Shown here one piece after another: positions 1 to 9,224 of a DNA stretch of 64,000 nucleotides. Made by a program: the position numbers and the translations under genes. The first letter of the stretch is position 1. Every line of letters starts with the position of its first letter. The notes under the pieces were generated by a model. It did not search any database. It was not told the DNA's origin and saw nothing but the letters and a program-made list of their open reading frames with translations. This stretch comes from WJMT01 sp964445575 (GTDB taxonomy: Bacteria > Acidobacteriota > Aminicenantia > Aminicenantales > Aminicenantaceae): assembly GCA_964445575.1 (NCBI GenBank), contig CAYULB010000002.1, positions 46,416 through 110,415 of the forward strand, in the 5' to 3' direction.

Positions 1-639
1 GTTGCGGAATTTAATGAACCTGGGGGGAAAATGGACCATTATTCCTCAGCCTTGGGTCAGGTCATCTCCATCCACTTTGGAGAAAAACTCAAAACAAATC
101 AATTTAAAAACCCTTTAAAAAAATTTGTACTGGCTGACTCTCTTATAAGAAAAAATACCACTGGAACCCTGGGGTTTATTAAGTCCCATGTTATGAAAGC
201 CCTGTCAAAAATAAGAAAGAAAAACAGCAATTTTGTGCTTAAGTCTCCCTTGTCTTCTTTTCTAGAAAAAGAGATCGAAAACCTCCCGCAACCTGAAAGA
301 AGACTTTTAAAAGGGACTCTTATGACTAGAGACATCACTGCACAGGGAGAAGCTCTGTTTAAAGCAAGAGAATTTGATCACAAGAAATTCGGAAGGCTTC
401 TTTCCCAGCAGCAGGAAGTGATTAAAAATTACTTGAAGCTCTCATCTCCAAAGCTCAACCACATGATTGAGGAAGCTATCCGTGCAGGAGCCCTAGGCGC
501 CAAAATCAACGGCTCAGGAGAAGGAGGCTGCATCTTTGCTTATACTCCAAAGAATGCAGAACAGGTAGCCAAAAAACTGGAAAAATTAGGTTGTAAAACT
601 TATATTGTCCATGTAGACAAAGGAATAATAATCCAGTAA
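1..639 (+). CDS. GHMP kinase, galactokinase-like (C-terminal part)
   Basis: The reading frame is open from base 1, so the start lies outside the window. The ATG at 31 is internal, because the codons before it continue a galactokinase-type motif (EFNEPGGKMDHYSSALG, from base 7). The C-terminal GHMP motif KINGSGEGGC (about residues 167-176 of the visible part) closes the ATP site in this family. Members phosphorylate small sugars or isoprenoid alcohols with ATP in the cytoplasm. The substrate cannot be told because the N-terminal signature is missing; galactokinase-like is my best reading. It is followed 27 bp downstream by efp on the same strand. Confidence 0.8.
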   Translation, partial: VAEFNEPGGKMDHYSSALGQVISIHFGEKLKTNQFKNPLKKFVLADSLIRKNTTGTLGFIKSHVMKALSKIRKKNSNFVLKSPLSSFLEKEIENLPQPERRLLKGTLMTRDITAQGEALFKAREFDHKKFGRLLSQQQEVIKNYLKLSSPKLNHMIEEAIRAGALGAKINGSGEGGCIFAYTPKNAEQVAKKLEKLGCKTYIVHVDKGIIIQ

Positions 640-666
640 AACATGGTTTCAAAATAGGAGAAAGGC

Positions 667-1230
667 ATGATCAACGCAACTCAAATCAGGAAAGGCATGG
701 TCATAGAAATTGAGGGTGAACTCTACTTGGTTCTGGAAACCTCTCATATCACGCCAGGAAAAGGACAAGCTCTGATGCAAACAAAACTGAGAAAGCTTAA
801 AGACCAGACTCTTCATGATCATCGATTCCGCTCCAAGGACAAGGTAGAACAAGCCTATTTAGAAGAGATAGAAATGGAATACCTTTATCGAGAAGGCAGC
901 CATTACGTTTTTATGAACACAGAGACCTATGAGCAAATCAGGCTCTCTGAATATATCCTGGGAAATTCTGTCAATTATTTGATCCCCAATGTGGTCTTCT
1001 CTGTAGAGATGCATGAAGGGAAACCTGTGAGAGTGAACCCGCCTATGACCATTGACCTCAAAGTTACAAAAACAGAGCCTTATCTTAAGGGAGCCACTCA
1101 GACAGCCAGCAGCAAACCAGCTACCTTGGAAACAGGAATAACAATAAACGTCCCTCAATTCATTAAAAAAGGAGATATCATCCGCATAGATACCAGGGAA
1201 GATAAGTATTTGGAGCGGGTTAAAAAATAA
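667..1230 (+). CDS. efp: Elongation factor P
   Basis: Full-length EF-P (187 aa) with three beta-barrel domains. It binds ribosomes stalled on polyproline and helps peptide-bond formation. The domain I tip reads TPGKGQA with Lys32 at the position modified in the K-type EF-Ps, so this is not the arginine (rhamnosylated) type. Domain III carries the usual GDIIRIDTREDKYLERV ending. A strong ribosome binding site (aggagaaaggc) precedes the ATG. No EpmA/EpmB modification genes are in the window. The next gene starts 1 bp after its stop, so the two are probably co-transcribed. Confidence 0.95.
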   Translation: MINATQIRKGMVIEIEGELYLVLETSHITPGKGQALMQTKLRKLKDQTLHDHRFRSKDKVEQAYLEEIEMEYLYREGSHYVFMNTETYEQIRLSEYILGNSVNYLIPNVVFSVEMHEGKPVRVNPPMTIDLKVTKTEPYLKGATQTASSKPATLETGITINVPQFIKKGDIIRIDTREDKYLERVKK

Positions 1231-1231
1231 G

Positions 1232-3058
1232 ATGAAAGGAATAAAACCAGGAGGGGTTCATCAAAAACTCCTTGAAATAGACCTGACTCATCCAAGAATG
1301 CGCAGCCGGAAGCTCAATAAAAAGTTATTCAAAGATTATATTGGAGGAAGAGCTCTGGCCACCCGGCTATTTTTCGATGCAGTAAATCCTTCCTGTGACC
1401 CTCTAGGACCTGAAAACATCATTGTGATTGCAGCCTCTCCCTTGATCGGTACTTCAGCTCCCACTGCGGCCAGAGGACACATGGTGTTCAAGTCTCCCTT
1501 AACCGGTTTGATAGGGAGCTCCAACTGCGGGGGCACCTGGACCCGTTATCTGAAATCCACAGGATACGACGCCGTGCTCATAAAGGGAGCATCAAAAAAA
1601 CCTGTCATAATCTATATTGAACCTGAGTCGGTTAAGATTGAATCTGCTGAAACTCTCTGGGGATGTGATGTGCATAAAACCACAGACATATTAAAAAAGA
1701 ACCATCCCAAAACTCACCCTCTCTGTATCGGCCCTGCTGGAGAAAATAAGGTAAGGTTCTCGTCTGTAATGAATGACAAAAACAGAGCTTTTGGCCGGGG
1801 AGGACCTGGAGCTGTGTTTGGGAGTAAAAATCTCAAGGCGATCTGTGTTTCCGGAGATAAAAAAACATGGATAGAAAAAAAAGAGGTATTCAGCACCGGA
1901 AAAGACCAGGCCGAGTACATGATGAAAGCCGCCCCCATTACCAAAAGACTGTTGAAGGATTTAGGCACATCCGGGCTTTTTAAGCTCATCAATGTTATGG
2001 AAATGCTTCCCTGTAAAAATTTCCAGAGCAATGTTCATCCGGGTGACAAGATCAATGCCATATCAGGAGAAAGAATAAAAAAAGATCTTCTCAAAAGGTC
2101 AGGGGCCTGTTTCGGATGTTCCATTGCGTGTCAGCGTCACACTTCTTTAAACGGAAAATCCGGAGAAGGGCCAGAATATGAAACTCTGGTTATGCTGGGT
2201 CCTCTTTGCGGAATTTATAACTTAGAATCAATAACCAGAGCCAACTATTTGTGCAATGAACTTGGTTTGGACACCATAAGTATGGGAGGGACTTTAGCCT
2301 GCGGTATGGAGCTTTTCCAAAAAGGCGTTATTAACACACATGAGACCGGAGGGATTTCATTATCCTTTGGGAATTTTGAAGTTCTTGAAGAAACAGTCAG
2401 AATGACCGCATTCAAAAAAGGTATCGGGGGCCAAATATCAGAAGGCTCTTACAGACTGGCTGCATTTTTCAATCAGCCCTTCTCAATGAGTGTCAAAAAA
2501 TTAGAAATCCCTGCCTATGATCCCAGAGCCTCTTTTACTCAAGCCCTGGGTTATATGACTTCTCCCACTGGAGCCTGCCATCTCAGAGGAGGTTATGCCG
2601 TGTCTTTGGCGTTTTTTGGAGGGACCAAGGAGATCCCAAGATTCAGCCTGCTTCAATCCCCCATTGCCATAAGAAACATGCAGAACCTGGGGCTCATACA
2701 TGACTCCTTAGGGATATGCCGCTTTACTGGGTTTGCCTTCTCTAGAGAACCTTGGTCCAGGATGCTGAGCGGGGTCACTGGACATGAATATTCATCCGCA
2801 GAGTTAGAAAAAACAGCCAATAGAGTGGCTGCCTTGGAAAGAGTGTTTAATCTCAGGGCTGGCTTAAAATATACAGACGACACCCTTCCCTCTCGTTTCA
2901 GTTCAGAGTCCCTCAGGATTCAAGGCAGAAAAATATCTCTTTCTGTAGAATCACAAACCAGAATGAGAGAAGACTATTACAAAGCCCGGGGATGGAGTGT
3001 CCCAGACGGAATCCCTTCCCAAAAAATCTTAGAGGCTATAGAATGTGAAGGAATTTAA
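1232..3058 (+). CDS. Aldehyde:ferredoxin oxidoreductase (tungsten/molybdopterin type)
   Basis: 608 aa, normal AOR family size. AORs oxidise aldehydes to carboxylic acids, passing electrons to ferredoxin with a bis-pterin W cofactor and a [4Fe-4S] cluster in the cytoplasm of anaerobes. The cluster ligands are visible: C293-x2-C296-x3-C300 (CFGCSIAC) and C496 (DSLGICRF). The N-terminal domain carries the family's GGRALATRLFFD and GxxxxxxGSSNCGG regions. The ATG sits 1 bp after efp and a two-domain aldolase gene starts 2 bp after the stop. The neighbouring aldolase could supply or use the aldehyde, but the substrate is unknown. Confidence 0.92.
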   Translation: MKGIKPGGVHQKLLEIDLTHPRMRSRKLNKKLFKDYIGGRALATRLFFDAVNPSCDPLGPENIIVIAASPLIGTSAPTAARGHMVFKSPLTGLIGSSNCGGTWTRYLKSTGYDAVLIKGASKKPVIIYIEPESVKIESAETLWGCDVHKTTDILKKNHPKTHPLCIGPAGENKVRFSSVMNDKNRAFGRGGPGAVFGSKNLKAICVSGDKKTWIEKKEVFSTGKDQAEYMMKAAPITKRLLKDLGTSGLFKLINVMEMLPCKNFQSNVHPGDKINAISGERIKKDLLKRSGACFGCSIACQRHTSLNGKSGEGPEYETLVMLGPLCGIYNLESITRANYLCNELGLDTISMGGTLACGMELFQKGVINTHETGGISLSFGNFEVLEETVRMTAFKKGIGGQISEGSYRLAAFFNQPFSMSVKKLEIPAYDPRASFTQALGYMTSPTGACHLRGGYAVSLAFFGGTKEIPRFSLLQSPIAIRNMQNLGLIHDSLGICRFTGFAFSREPWSRMLSGVTGHEYSSAELEKTANRVAALERVFNLRAGLKYTDDTLPSRFSSESLRIQGRKISLSVESQTRMREDYYKARGWSVPDGIPSQKILEAIECEGI

Positions 3059-3060
3059 AA

Positions 3061-4386
3061 ATGGCTTCTGATAAATGGAAAGCTGATAAAAATTTGTTCC
3101 ATCTCTTCCAATCTATAGGCCGCATCCTTTTGGATAAAGACTTAGAAGACAGCCACAGTGGGAATATCTCCACGCTTTGGAAAGATGCTCAAGGTAATGA
3201 AAAAATTGTGATAACTGCTGCCGGGTCTCAAAAAGGAGACCTGGAGCCGGGTCAAATCTGTTTCCTTTCTCCTTCCGATACAGATTACGGTTATTATAAA
3301 GCCTCATCAGAAACAGACATCCATGCCAAAATTCTTTCCATCCCCGGAGTGCGTTCCGTGATACACGCTCACTCCAAAGACCTTACCATCATGACTTTTG
3401 ATGAGGAAAAAAAGCCTAACCAACCAATCCCCTTCATTCCTATAGACCCACTGGGATTTTATCATCTCAGCGCCAGTATTCCTGTAGATTGGGTGGAAGT
3501 CCCCTCTGGTTCTCCTGAAATGGCAAAAATCATTCCGGAAAGATTAGCCCATCATAACATCACTGTGCTGCAGGGACACGGAACTTTTGCCAGAGGAAAA
3601 ACGCTCCAAGAAGCCCTATTTTATGTCTGCATTGCAAATAATTCAGGGTATATTGCAAGAACAGCCCATAAACTCGACATTGATATCCAAAAATTGAGAA
3701 AAGAGATGGTCAGCTCTCCTCAAAAATATTTTCCATACCCACTGAAAAAATATAGAGAAGACCAAAAAGAGCCAGAAGGAATAAAAGGAGAAGAGGAGAT
3801 TGTTAGAGAATTCAATAAAGCCGCAGCCAGGATATTCAAATCCGACCTTTCTCCTTTTTGCACCGGTTCTATTTCTCTTAGAGGAGTCGACAGAATGCTC
3901 TATGCCCCCGGAGCTTCCAGGCCCCAGGACATCAAAGGTCCTCTCAGAGAACTTCCGCTCAGCTTAAAGGGAAGTGAAACAGACAGAGAACAGATGATTC
4001 ATAAAGAAATATACCATCATACTGACTTTCAAACAATCATCCACTGCTACCTGCCGGAAGCAGAAGCGCTGTGTTATTTTGTCCCTCCTGGAGGGAAAAA
4101 ACCTATTGACCGAGTGATTCCCATTGATGCGGAGGGGAGCTTTTTCTATCTTGTTATTCCTGTTCTTCCTCCTGACTTTCAATCCAAAACCCTGATCCGT
4201 CTTCTGCATGACTACAAAATAGTGATCATCAGAGGAGGCGGAGTGTGGAGTGTAGGAGAACAGTCTTTATCCGAAGCTCTTCATCATCCTTCTTCACTCC
4301 GGGATATCTGCCTCTATATTATCGGGGCTTATGAAAGAGGAATGGATATTTCTAAGCTGCAGCCTGAAAAAGCCAAACAGTGGTGA
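3061..4386 (+). CDS. Tandem class II aldolase/adducin-family protein
   Basis: 441 aa made of two class II aldolase domains. The first (about 10-215) keeps the whole zinc site: E84 in SSETD, H102 and H104 in HAHS, and H173 in GHG. It can therefore be an active aldolase, epimerase or decarboxylase of the FucA/AraD type. The second (about 245-435) keeps SETD but has HCY in place of HxH, and GGG where the third ligand His should be. It has probably lost metal binding and serves a structural or regulatory role. The gene is nearly contiguous with the AOR gene, suggesting one pathway for sugar or aldehyde breakdown. The exact substrate cannot be assigned. Confidence 0.85.
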   Translation: MASDKWKADKNLFHLFQSIGRILLDKDLEDSHSGNISTLWKDAQGNEKIVITAAGSQKGDLEPGQICFLSPSDTDYGYYKASSETDIHAKILSIPGVRSVIHAHSKDLTIMTFDEEKKPNQPIPFIPIDPLGFYHLSASIPVDWVEVPSGSPEMAKIIPERLAHHNITVLQGHGTFARGKTLQEALFYVCIANNSGYIARTAHKLDIDIQKLRKEMVSSPQKYFPYPLKKYREDQKEPEGIKGEEEIVREFNKAAARIFKSDLSPFCTGSISLRGVDRMLYAPGASRPQDIKGPLRELPLSLKGSETDREQMIHKEIYHHTDFQTIIHCYLPEAEALCYFVPPGGKKPIDRVIPIDAEGSFFYLVIPVLPPDFQSKTLIRLLHDYKIVIIRGGGVWSVGEQSLSEALHHPSSLRDICLYIIGAYERGMDISKLQPEKAKQW

Positions 4387-4397
4387 TTAAAAACAAA

Positions 4398-5060
4398 TCA
4401 CAGATTTTCCAGATACTCAACAACTTCTTGAGGATGGGCTGAGGTCATATCCGCACCTATTTTTACAGCAAAATTATCTGTTACCGGAGCCCCCCCCACT
4501 AAAACCTTTACTTCAGGATATTTTGATTTAATGGTTTTGACTGTTTCTTCCATATTGACCATGGTGGTGGTGAGCAGAGCACTCAGCCCTACGGCAGCCG
4601 GATAGTGTTTCTTGACTGCATTCATAAAATCCTGGGGGGAAACATTTACACCACAGTCAACCACTTCCCAACCACTTCCCTCCAAAAACATGTTAACAAT
4701 CTTTTTCCCAATGTCATGCAAATCCCCGGCAACCGTACCCATTACAATTTTTCCTTTATGCTCAACCTCACCGGATTTAAAATAGGGCTTCAAATGAGCC
4801 ATGGCAGCTGTCATGGCTTTGGCAGCCACTAAAACATCCGGAAGATAGATCTCATTTTTTTTGAATTTTTGCCCGACTCTCTGCATCCCCGTTATGAGAC
4901 CGGAAGTCAATACCTTCCTGGGCTTTATCCCTTCCTCAAGTGCTCTTTTGGTCAGCTCATCAGCCCCGTCCTGACCTTTGAGCTCCGGAGGGTAGCGGGA
5001 TTCAGCGCTGACTTTTCCTCTTTCCACACACCAGGCAATCTTTTCCAACAAGTCAGACAT
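4398..5060 (-). CDS. Methyltransferase corrinoid-binding protein (MtbC/MtaC-like)
   Basis: 220 aa: an N-terminal helical cap (about 1-95) and a Rossmann-like B12-binding domain (about 105-220). The lower-ligand motif DLHDIGKKIV is the DxHxxG signature in which His displaces the cobalamin base. The downstream SxLLTTTM and VLVGGAPV segments complete the family pattern. Such proteins carry a methyl group between a substrate:corrinoid methyltransferase and a second methyltransferase. No substrate methyltransferase is adjacent. The nearest candidate partner is the UroD-family protein at 53719-54876. It ends 11 bp from the convergent aldolase gene. Confidence 0.9.
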   Translation of the reverse strand: MSDLLEKIAWCVERGKVSAESRYPPELKGQDGADELTKRALEEGIKPRKVLTSGLITGMQRVGQKFKKNEIYLPDVLVAAKAMTAAMAHLKPYFKSGEVEHKGKIVMGTVAGDLHDIGKKIVNMFLEGSGWEVVDCGVNVSPQDFMNAVKKHYPAAVGLSALLTTTMVNMEETVKTIKSKYPEVKVLVGGAPVTDNFAVKIGADMTSAHPQEVVEYLENL

Positions 5061-5081
5061 TTTTTACTTTTTATCTTTTAT

Positions 5082-7238
5082 TTAAAAAGAAGCTCTTGCT
5101 ACGCCTACATTGCCCTGCTCATCCTCTGCTTTGACGGTGATCAGGTCATCAAACTTCTCTGGCAGAGTTACAGAAAATTTGAATACTTCCTGGGTTGAAT
5201 CACACATCCCATCCTCAGGAAAAACAACATTCCACCCTAAGGGCCTGATAAAATACTGAACCTTTTTTATTCTGGAATAGGAGTCTTGGACCTTGAATTG
5301 AACTTTTAATTTACTACCGGAACGGACTGCCTGCATATCAATGACCTCAGGTCTAGAGTTGTCTATGACCAGAGCCTGGCTTATCTTTTCATGTTCCAGG
5401 CATTTGTCAGGAGGATTAGAGGGAAGGTCAGAAGCTCTGACTTTTACAAGATATTCTCCGTCCGGCAGTGAAAGAGTATTAAAAGCTAATATTCTTTCTG
5501 TCCAATTCTCTTCCAGAATACGCCATTTATTTTCATTTATGCTTCTTATATAAATGGAATAAACCAGCGAATCATCATTTTCATCTTCAACCTGCCAGAT
5601 AAAAGTCTGATATCCCTTTCTCTGGACCCTTTTTGCGGCTGTGAATGAATTGTTTTTATTGTTATCACTTTCTGGAGATTTAGACTCCAGGCCCCATATC
5701 TTTTCTTCTCCAGAAGGAGATTCCAAAAATACTGTATTGGGAGGAAGTATATTTATTTTCTCTATGTTTGGCGCTTTATTATGCTGAAGAAAAAAAACAA
5801 CAACTTTCTCAACAATAGGAGAGACGCTCCCTGAATTGGTCTTAAACAATATCTTAAACTGAAGATAACGGGCATCAGGATTCAGAACCTGCTCTCCGTT
5901 CTCTTTTTTATAGGGAGGAGACCAGTCACTCCAGGTGGAAGAAGGCTGCTTTGAATTCCCGCTTCGGGTTTGGAGCTGAATAACCGTATTTGAAGGCGTC
6001 TCGCCCTTCCATTCTATATTCCCCCATGAAGATATCAACTCTGCATCATATACGCTGCTTAAGTATTCTCCATTGTATCTTTGATCAGGATATATCACAC
6101 TTGCTTGGGATGGATTGTTGGACAAAGCATAGATATCATCTTTATCTTTAAAAGGAACTAAAAGATAAATCTGCTCAGAATCTTTTTGAAACAGAAGAGA
6201 TATGTTCTCCTTTTTATCCAATGTATAAAGTCTTCCTCTTCTTCCGGTTCCAAAAATAATTCTCTTTTTTGAATCATCCCAGCACATAGAATAAATCATA
6301 TCTTTATCTGATTTCCAAACCTGTTTTACTTTTCCATCATTCTCTATTTTATAGAGAGCAGAGGGTTGGTCTCCATCTGAGACAGAAATTTTCTTTTCTC
6401 TCCTTCCTGATGCACTGACTGTAACAGAAACATCTGTATCTTCAGCTGAAAATGTGGAGGGCAGGCCGCTGTTTCCGGGCTTTTCTGTTCTTCCTCCGGC
6501 TCCAGCAAATATTTGGCCTTCATCATCAACTACAATCGATCTTATTTCTTCATAAGGTGATTCAAACAGCACTGATGCTTTTTTTTCCTTAGAAATCTTA
6601 TAGATCAATCCAGCTCCTCCGCTTCCTGCTAAAAAACTTTCATCTGAAATCTGCTTCATACAGAGGATATGATTTTCCGCCGAGTCAAACACCTTGACTC
6701 CTCCTCCTTCAGAAGTTATCTCGTAAATACCGCCATCTTCTCCTACTGCAGCCAGCAGTGATCCTTCTTTTGTGAACATCAAATCCCAGATATACTTTTC
6801 ATGGGGGTTAAAAAATTCAGTTCCGTTTCCCTTCTCTTTAATTTTATAGATTTTTCCATTAGGGGAAGTCCCCGCGTACAATCTTCCATCAGGACCAAGA
6901 GCGAGACAGGTCACATCCATTTCTGGGGCTTTGAAATACAATTCAGGCTCTCCACTGGCATCAATTTGGTAGATAGCTCCTTTATGGCCGGTTCCTATAT
7001 ATAGGATATTCTCTGAAGTCAGAACCATGGATAAATAGAATTCCTCAGGAGGAGTTTTTAATTCCTCTTCTCTCGGGGAAAGAGTCAGCTTTCCCTCTGA
7101 GGAGATGGTTATTCCATTAAACTTTCCTTTGATAAAATCATCAAACGATTCTAAAATCCATTTCTTTGGAGTCACAGAATATCCGGCCTGAACCATAAAC
7201 ATCAAAACCAAAATAATCACAAAAAATGCTTTTTTCAT
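5082..7238 (-). CDS. Secreted beta-propeller (WD40/YVTN-like) protein
   Basis: 718 aa, exported by a Sec signal peptide (MKKAFFVIILVLMFMVQAGYS). Residues about 60-400 are repeated short blades of the type LYAGTxPNGxIYKI, GxIYEI and GxxGRLYTL. A beta-sandwich or Ig-like C-terminus (about 560-718) ends in VKAEDEQGNVGVARASF. I chose the ATG at 7238 because it gives a clean signal peptide; a TTG at 7256 would add six residues. The ribosome binding site lies inside a (GA)n dinucleotide run just upstream. No enzyme motif is visible. The role is unknown, plausibly an outer-surface scaffold or sensor. It is probably co-transcribed with the S55 peptidase gene upstream. Confidence 0.75.
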   Translation of the reverse strand: MKKAFFVIILVLMFMVQAGYSVTPKKWILESFDDFIKGKFNGITISSEGKLTLSPREEELKTPPEEFYLSMVLTSENILYIGTGHKGAIYQIDASGEPELYFKAPEMDVTCLALGPDGRLYAGTSPNGKIYKIKEKGNGTEFFNPHEKYIWDLMFTKEGSLLAAVGEDGGIYEITSEGGGVKVFDSAENHILCMKQISDESFLAGSGGAGLIYKISKEKKASVLFESPYEEIRSIVVDDEGQIFAGAGGRTEKPGNSGLPSTFSAEDTDVSVTVSASGRREKKISVSDGDQPSALYKIENDGKVKQVWKSDKDMIYSMCWDDSKKRIIFGTGRRGRLYTLDKKENISLLFQKDSEQIYLLVPFKDKDDIYALSNNPSQASVIYPDQRYNGEYLSSVYDAELISSWGNIEWKGETPSNTVIQLQTRSGNSKQPSSTWSDWSPPYKKENGEQVLNPDARYLQFKILFKTNSGSVSPIVEKVVVFFLQHNKAPNIEKINILPPNTVFLESPSGEEKIWGLESKSPESDNNKNNSFTAAKRVQRKGYQTFIWQVEDENDDSLVYSIYIRSINENKWRILEENWTERILAFNTLSLPDGEYLVKVRASDLPSNPPDKCLEHEKISQALVIDNSRPEVIDMQAVRSGSKLKVQFKVQDSYSRIKKVQYFIRPLGWNVVFPEDGMCDSTQEVFKFSVTLPEKFDDLITVKAEDEQGNVGVARASF

Positions 7239-7239
7239 G

Positions 7240-7254
7240 CTCTCTCTCTCTCTC
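7240..7254 (-). repeat. (GA)n dinucleotide run over a ribosome binding site
   Basis: Seven and a half GA units on the minus strand end directly before the ATG at 7238. They form the only purine-rich sequence that could pair with 16S rRNA. Copy-number slippage here would change the Shine-Dalgarno spacing rather than the frame of the main start. Confidence 0.6.
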
Positions 7255-7268
7255 AATTTTATAAAAAA

Positions 7269-9086
7269 TCATTTTATTCTTATCGGAATTAAGGCAGCTC
7301 CCTTGAATACAAAGGGCACCGGTATCTGAAAATTACTTACAGTGGATTTACTGAGTTCTGTTGGCACTGAGGTAGCAATCCGCGAGGAAGAAAACATAGT
7401 CTTCATGCTGGGCGGAAGATTGGGAAGTTCTTCCCCTTTTAAAAAAAGCCCTGGTTTGTCTACCAGGATTTTTAAATAAATACGGTTATTTTTTCTCTGG
7501 TTGCTTAAAACTCGGATCAGCTGATAGAGGTCACGGGGCATAAAAGCTTGAGTCTGATAAAGACTTCTTTCCAGCTGTCCCATTGAATCTGTATCCCCTA
7601 CAAAAAGATAAAATTGGGAGCCAGAAGGAAGATTCGGTGCAACAATTCCTCCCTCTCTCAAAACACTATCACCCCTAAAATTCCTGGAGTATATTTTGAC
7701 CTGGATGCTCTCTCCGGGCGCAACATCATATTTGTCCAGCCATACCTTCTCAAGATAAGAAATCTTTATGTCTTCTGAAGAATTCAGTTTCAAATCAATG
7801 CGGTGGATCCCCAGCTCTTTAAACTCATTATTGGTTAAAAAATAGGTGACAGCAGCGATCAGGGTCGAAGCATTGTTAACAGAAGAGTCAAAATTCCCAG
7901 AGAAAAGGTCTTCTAGTTGAATACTCATCCCATTCTCAAGAAAAATATTTCCCTGCAACTCAAGAGTGAGGTCCCCTATAGACCTTTCTTCAGCAAACAT
8001 GATGCTGAGGACCGCGACATTCATTAAAGTAGGGGTTAATATCTTATTCTCAACCACTTTCAACTGAATATCTTTTGCTTTCTTGCCTAACTTGTACAGC
8101 TCAATATTGACAGGTATAAGGTCAGGCATCTTTCCAATCTCTCCAAACACCCCAGAAGACCGGTCCTGACTGAAGGTTCCTATTACAGAGCCTGTGCCCG
8201 TCAACTTCAAGGAAGTGGAAAGACTTGGAACTACAGTGATGACATTTGCGGCAGTCATAGCATAATTGACTTGCCCCAAATTGTACATAGGATGTCCGAA
8301 TGCCAGCACATCCGTACCGTCCACATAAGTGGCAGTTCCTGTTGCCGCTATGCTCAAGTCCCCGGATATCAGCTGAACACCGACTGAGTCCCCTTCCCTT
8401 AATTCAATATCTGAAAAACTGGATCTGCTTTGAGTTTGTTCCAAATACCCTACCATCATGGGACTGAATCCAAGGTCAGTGAAAAAACCTTTCGATTTCT
8501 CAAAAGCTCTGTTTGAAAAACCGCTGAATATGAGTGGAACCTTCATGGGTTCAAGGTTTTTCCCTTGATATAATGCATAGGTAGTTGTGACATGGTACTC
8601 TTCATTTATTTCAGAAAGCTCTTCCAGAGTTAGGTGTTTTTTTATGGGTATAGGAGGAGAAAAAGTGGATTTTACATCCTCGGTTTTTTTTATGTCCACC
8701 ATCTCTCCAATGGGAGTTATTCCGGCAATGGCTTCAGTAGAAAAAGGGAAGCTGTATGCCACAGCTCCTGCCAGTTTCCCCTGTAAATATATTGGACTCC
8801 CGCTCATTCCCTGGATCACCCCTGTTTTTTCCAAATCGATTCCGGTCAGTTTAGCTAAAATTATATTTCTTTTTGCCCCGATACTGGGGTCATTTTCTAG
8901 AACGCCCAGTATCTCTACCTCAAATTCTCTAATATCCCTGCCTTTTAACACAGTTTTTCCAGTGCCCTTCATTCCTTCTTTTATCTGATCCACAGGAAAA
9001 AAGGAATTTTGGCCACTTAAAGGGGAAGACAAAGCCAGACCTAACATTATAATGATAATAATCGCTTTTATAGGAAATCTTTTCAT
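7269..9086 (-). CDS. SpoIVB-type (S55) peptidase domain protein, exported
   Basis: 605 aa. The start at 9086 is chosen because AGGAGATGAA precedes it and a signal peptide follows (IIIIIMLGLALSSPLSG). Residues about 30-200 match the S55 serine peptidase domain of SpoIVB, with the nucleophile motif GMSGSP (93-98) followed by IYLQGKLAGAVAYSF. A second conserved stretch, VLAFGHPMYNLG, lies further on. The long C-terminal region (about 330-605) has no motif I recognise. In Bacillus the domain cleaves sigma-pathway proteins during sporulation, but nothing else sporulation-related is seen here, so the substrate is unknown. It sits 30 bp upstream of the beta-propeller gene on the same strand. Confidence 0.8.
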   Translation of the reverse strand: MKRFPIKAIIIIIMLGLALSSPLSGQNSFFPVDQIKEGMKGTGKTVLKGRDIREFEVEILGVLENDPSIGAKRNIILAKLTGIDLEKTGVIQGMSGSPIYLQGKLAGAVAYSFPFSTEAIAGITPIGEMVDIKKTEDVKSTFSPPIPIKKHLTLEELSEINEEYHVTTTYALYQGKNLEPMKVPLIFSGFSNRAFEKSKGFFTDLGFSPMMVGYLEQTQSRSSFSDIELREGDSVGVQLISGDLSIAATGTATYVDGTDVLAFGHPMYNLGQVNYAMTAANVITVVPSLSTSLKLTGTGSVIGTFSQDRSSGVFGEIGKMPDLIPVNIELYKLGKKAKDIQLKVVENKILTPTLMNVAVLSIMFAEERSIGDLTLELQGNIFLENGMSIQLEDLFSGNFDSSVNNASTLIAAVTYFLTNNEFKELGIHRIDLKLNSSEDIKISYLEKVWLDKYDVAPGESIQVKIYSRNFRGDSVLREGGIVAPNLPSGSQFYLFVGDTDSMGQLERSLYQTQAFMPRDLYQLIRVLSNQRKNNRIYLKILVDKPGLFLKGEELPNLPPSMKTMFSSSRIATSVPTELSKSTVSNFQIPVPFVFKGAALIPIRIK

Positions 9087-9224
9087 TTCATCTCCTGTGT
9101 GTTTTAACCTTTTTTTATAAGTCTTAAACAAAAAAAATATCTCATTGGTTTCAAATATTGTAAATAAGCATAGATCATTCATGGTACTATTATACATGTC
9201 TGTCTTTTTCAGGGAAAGCCCAGA

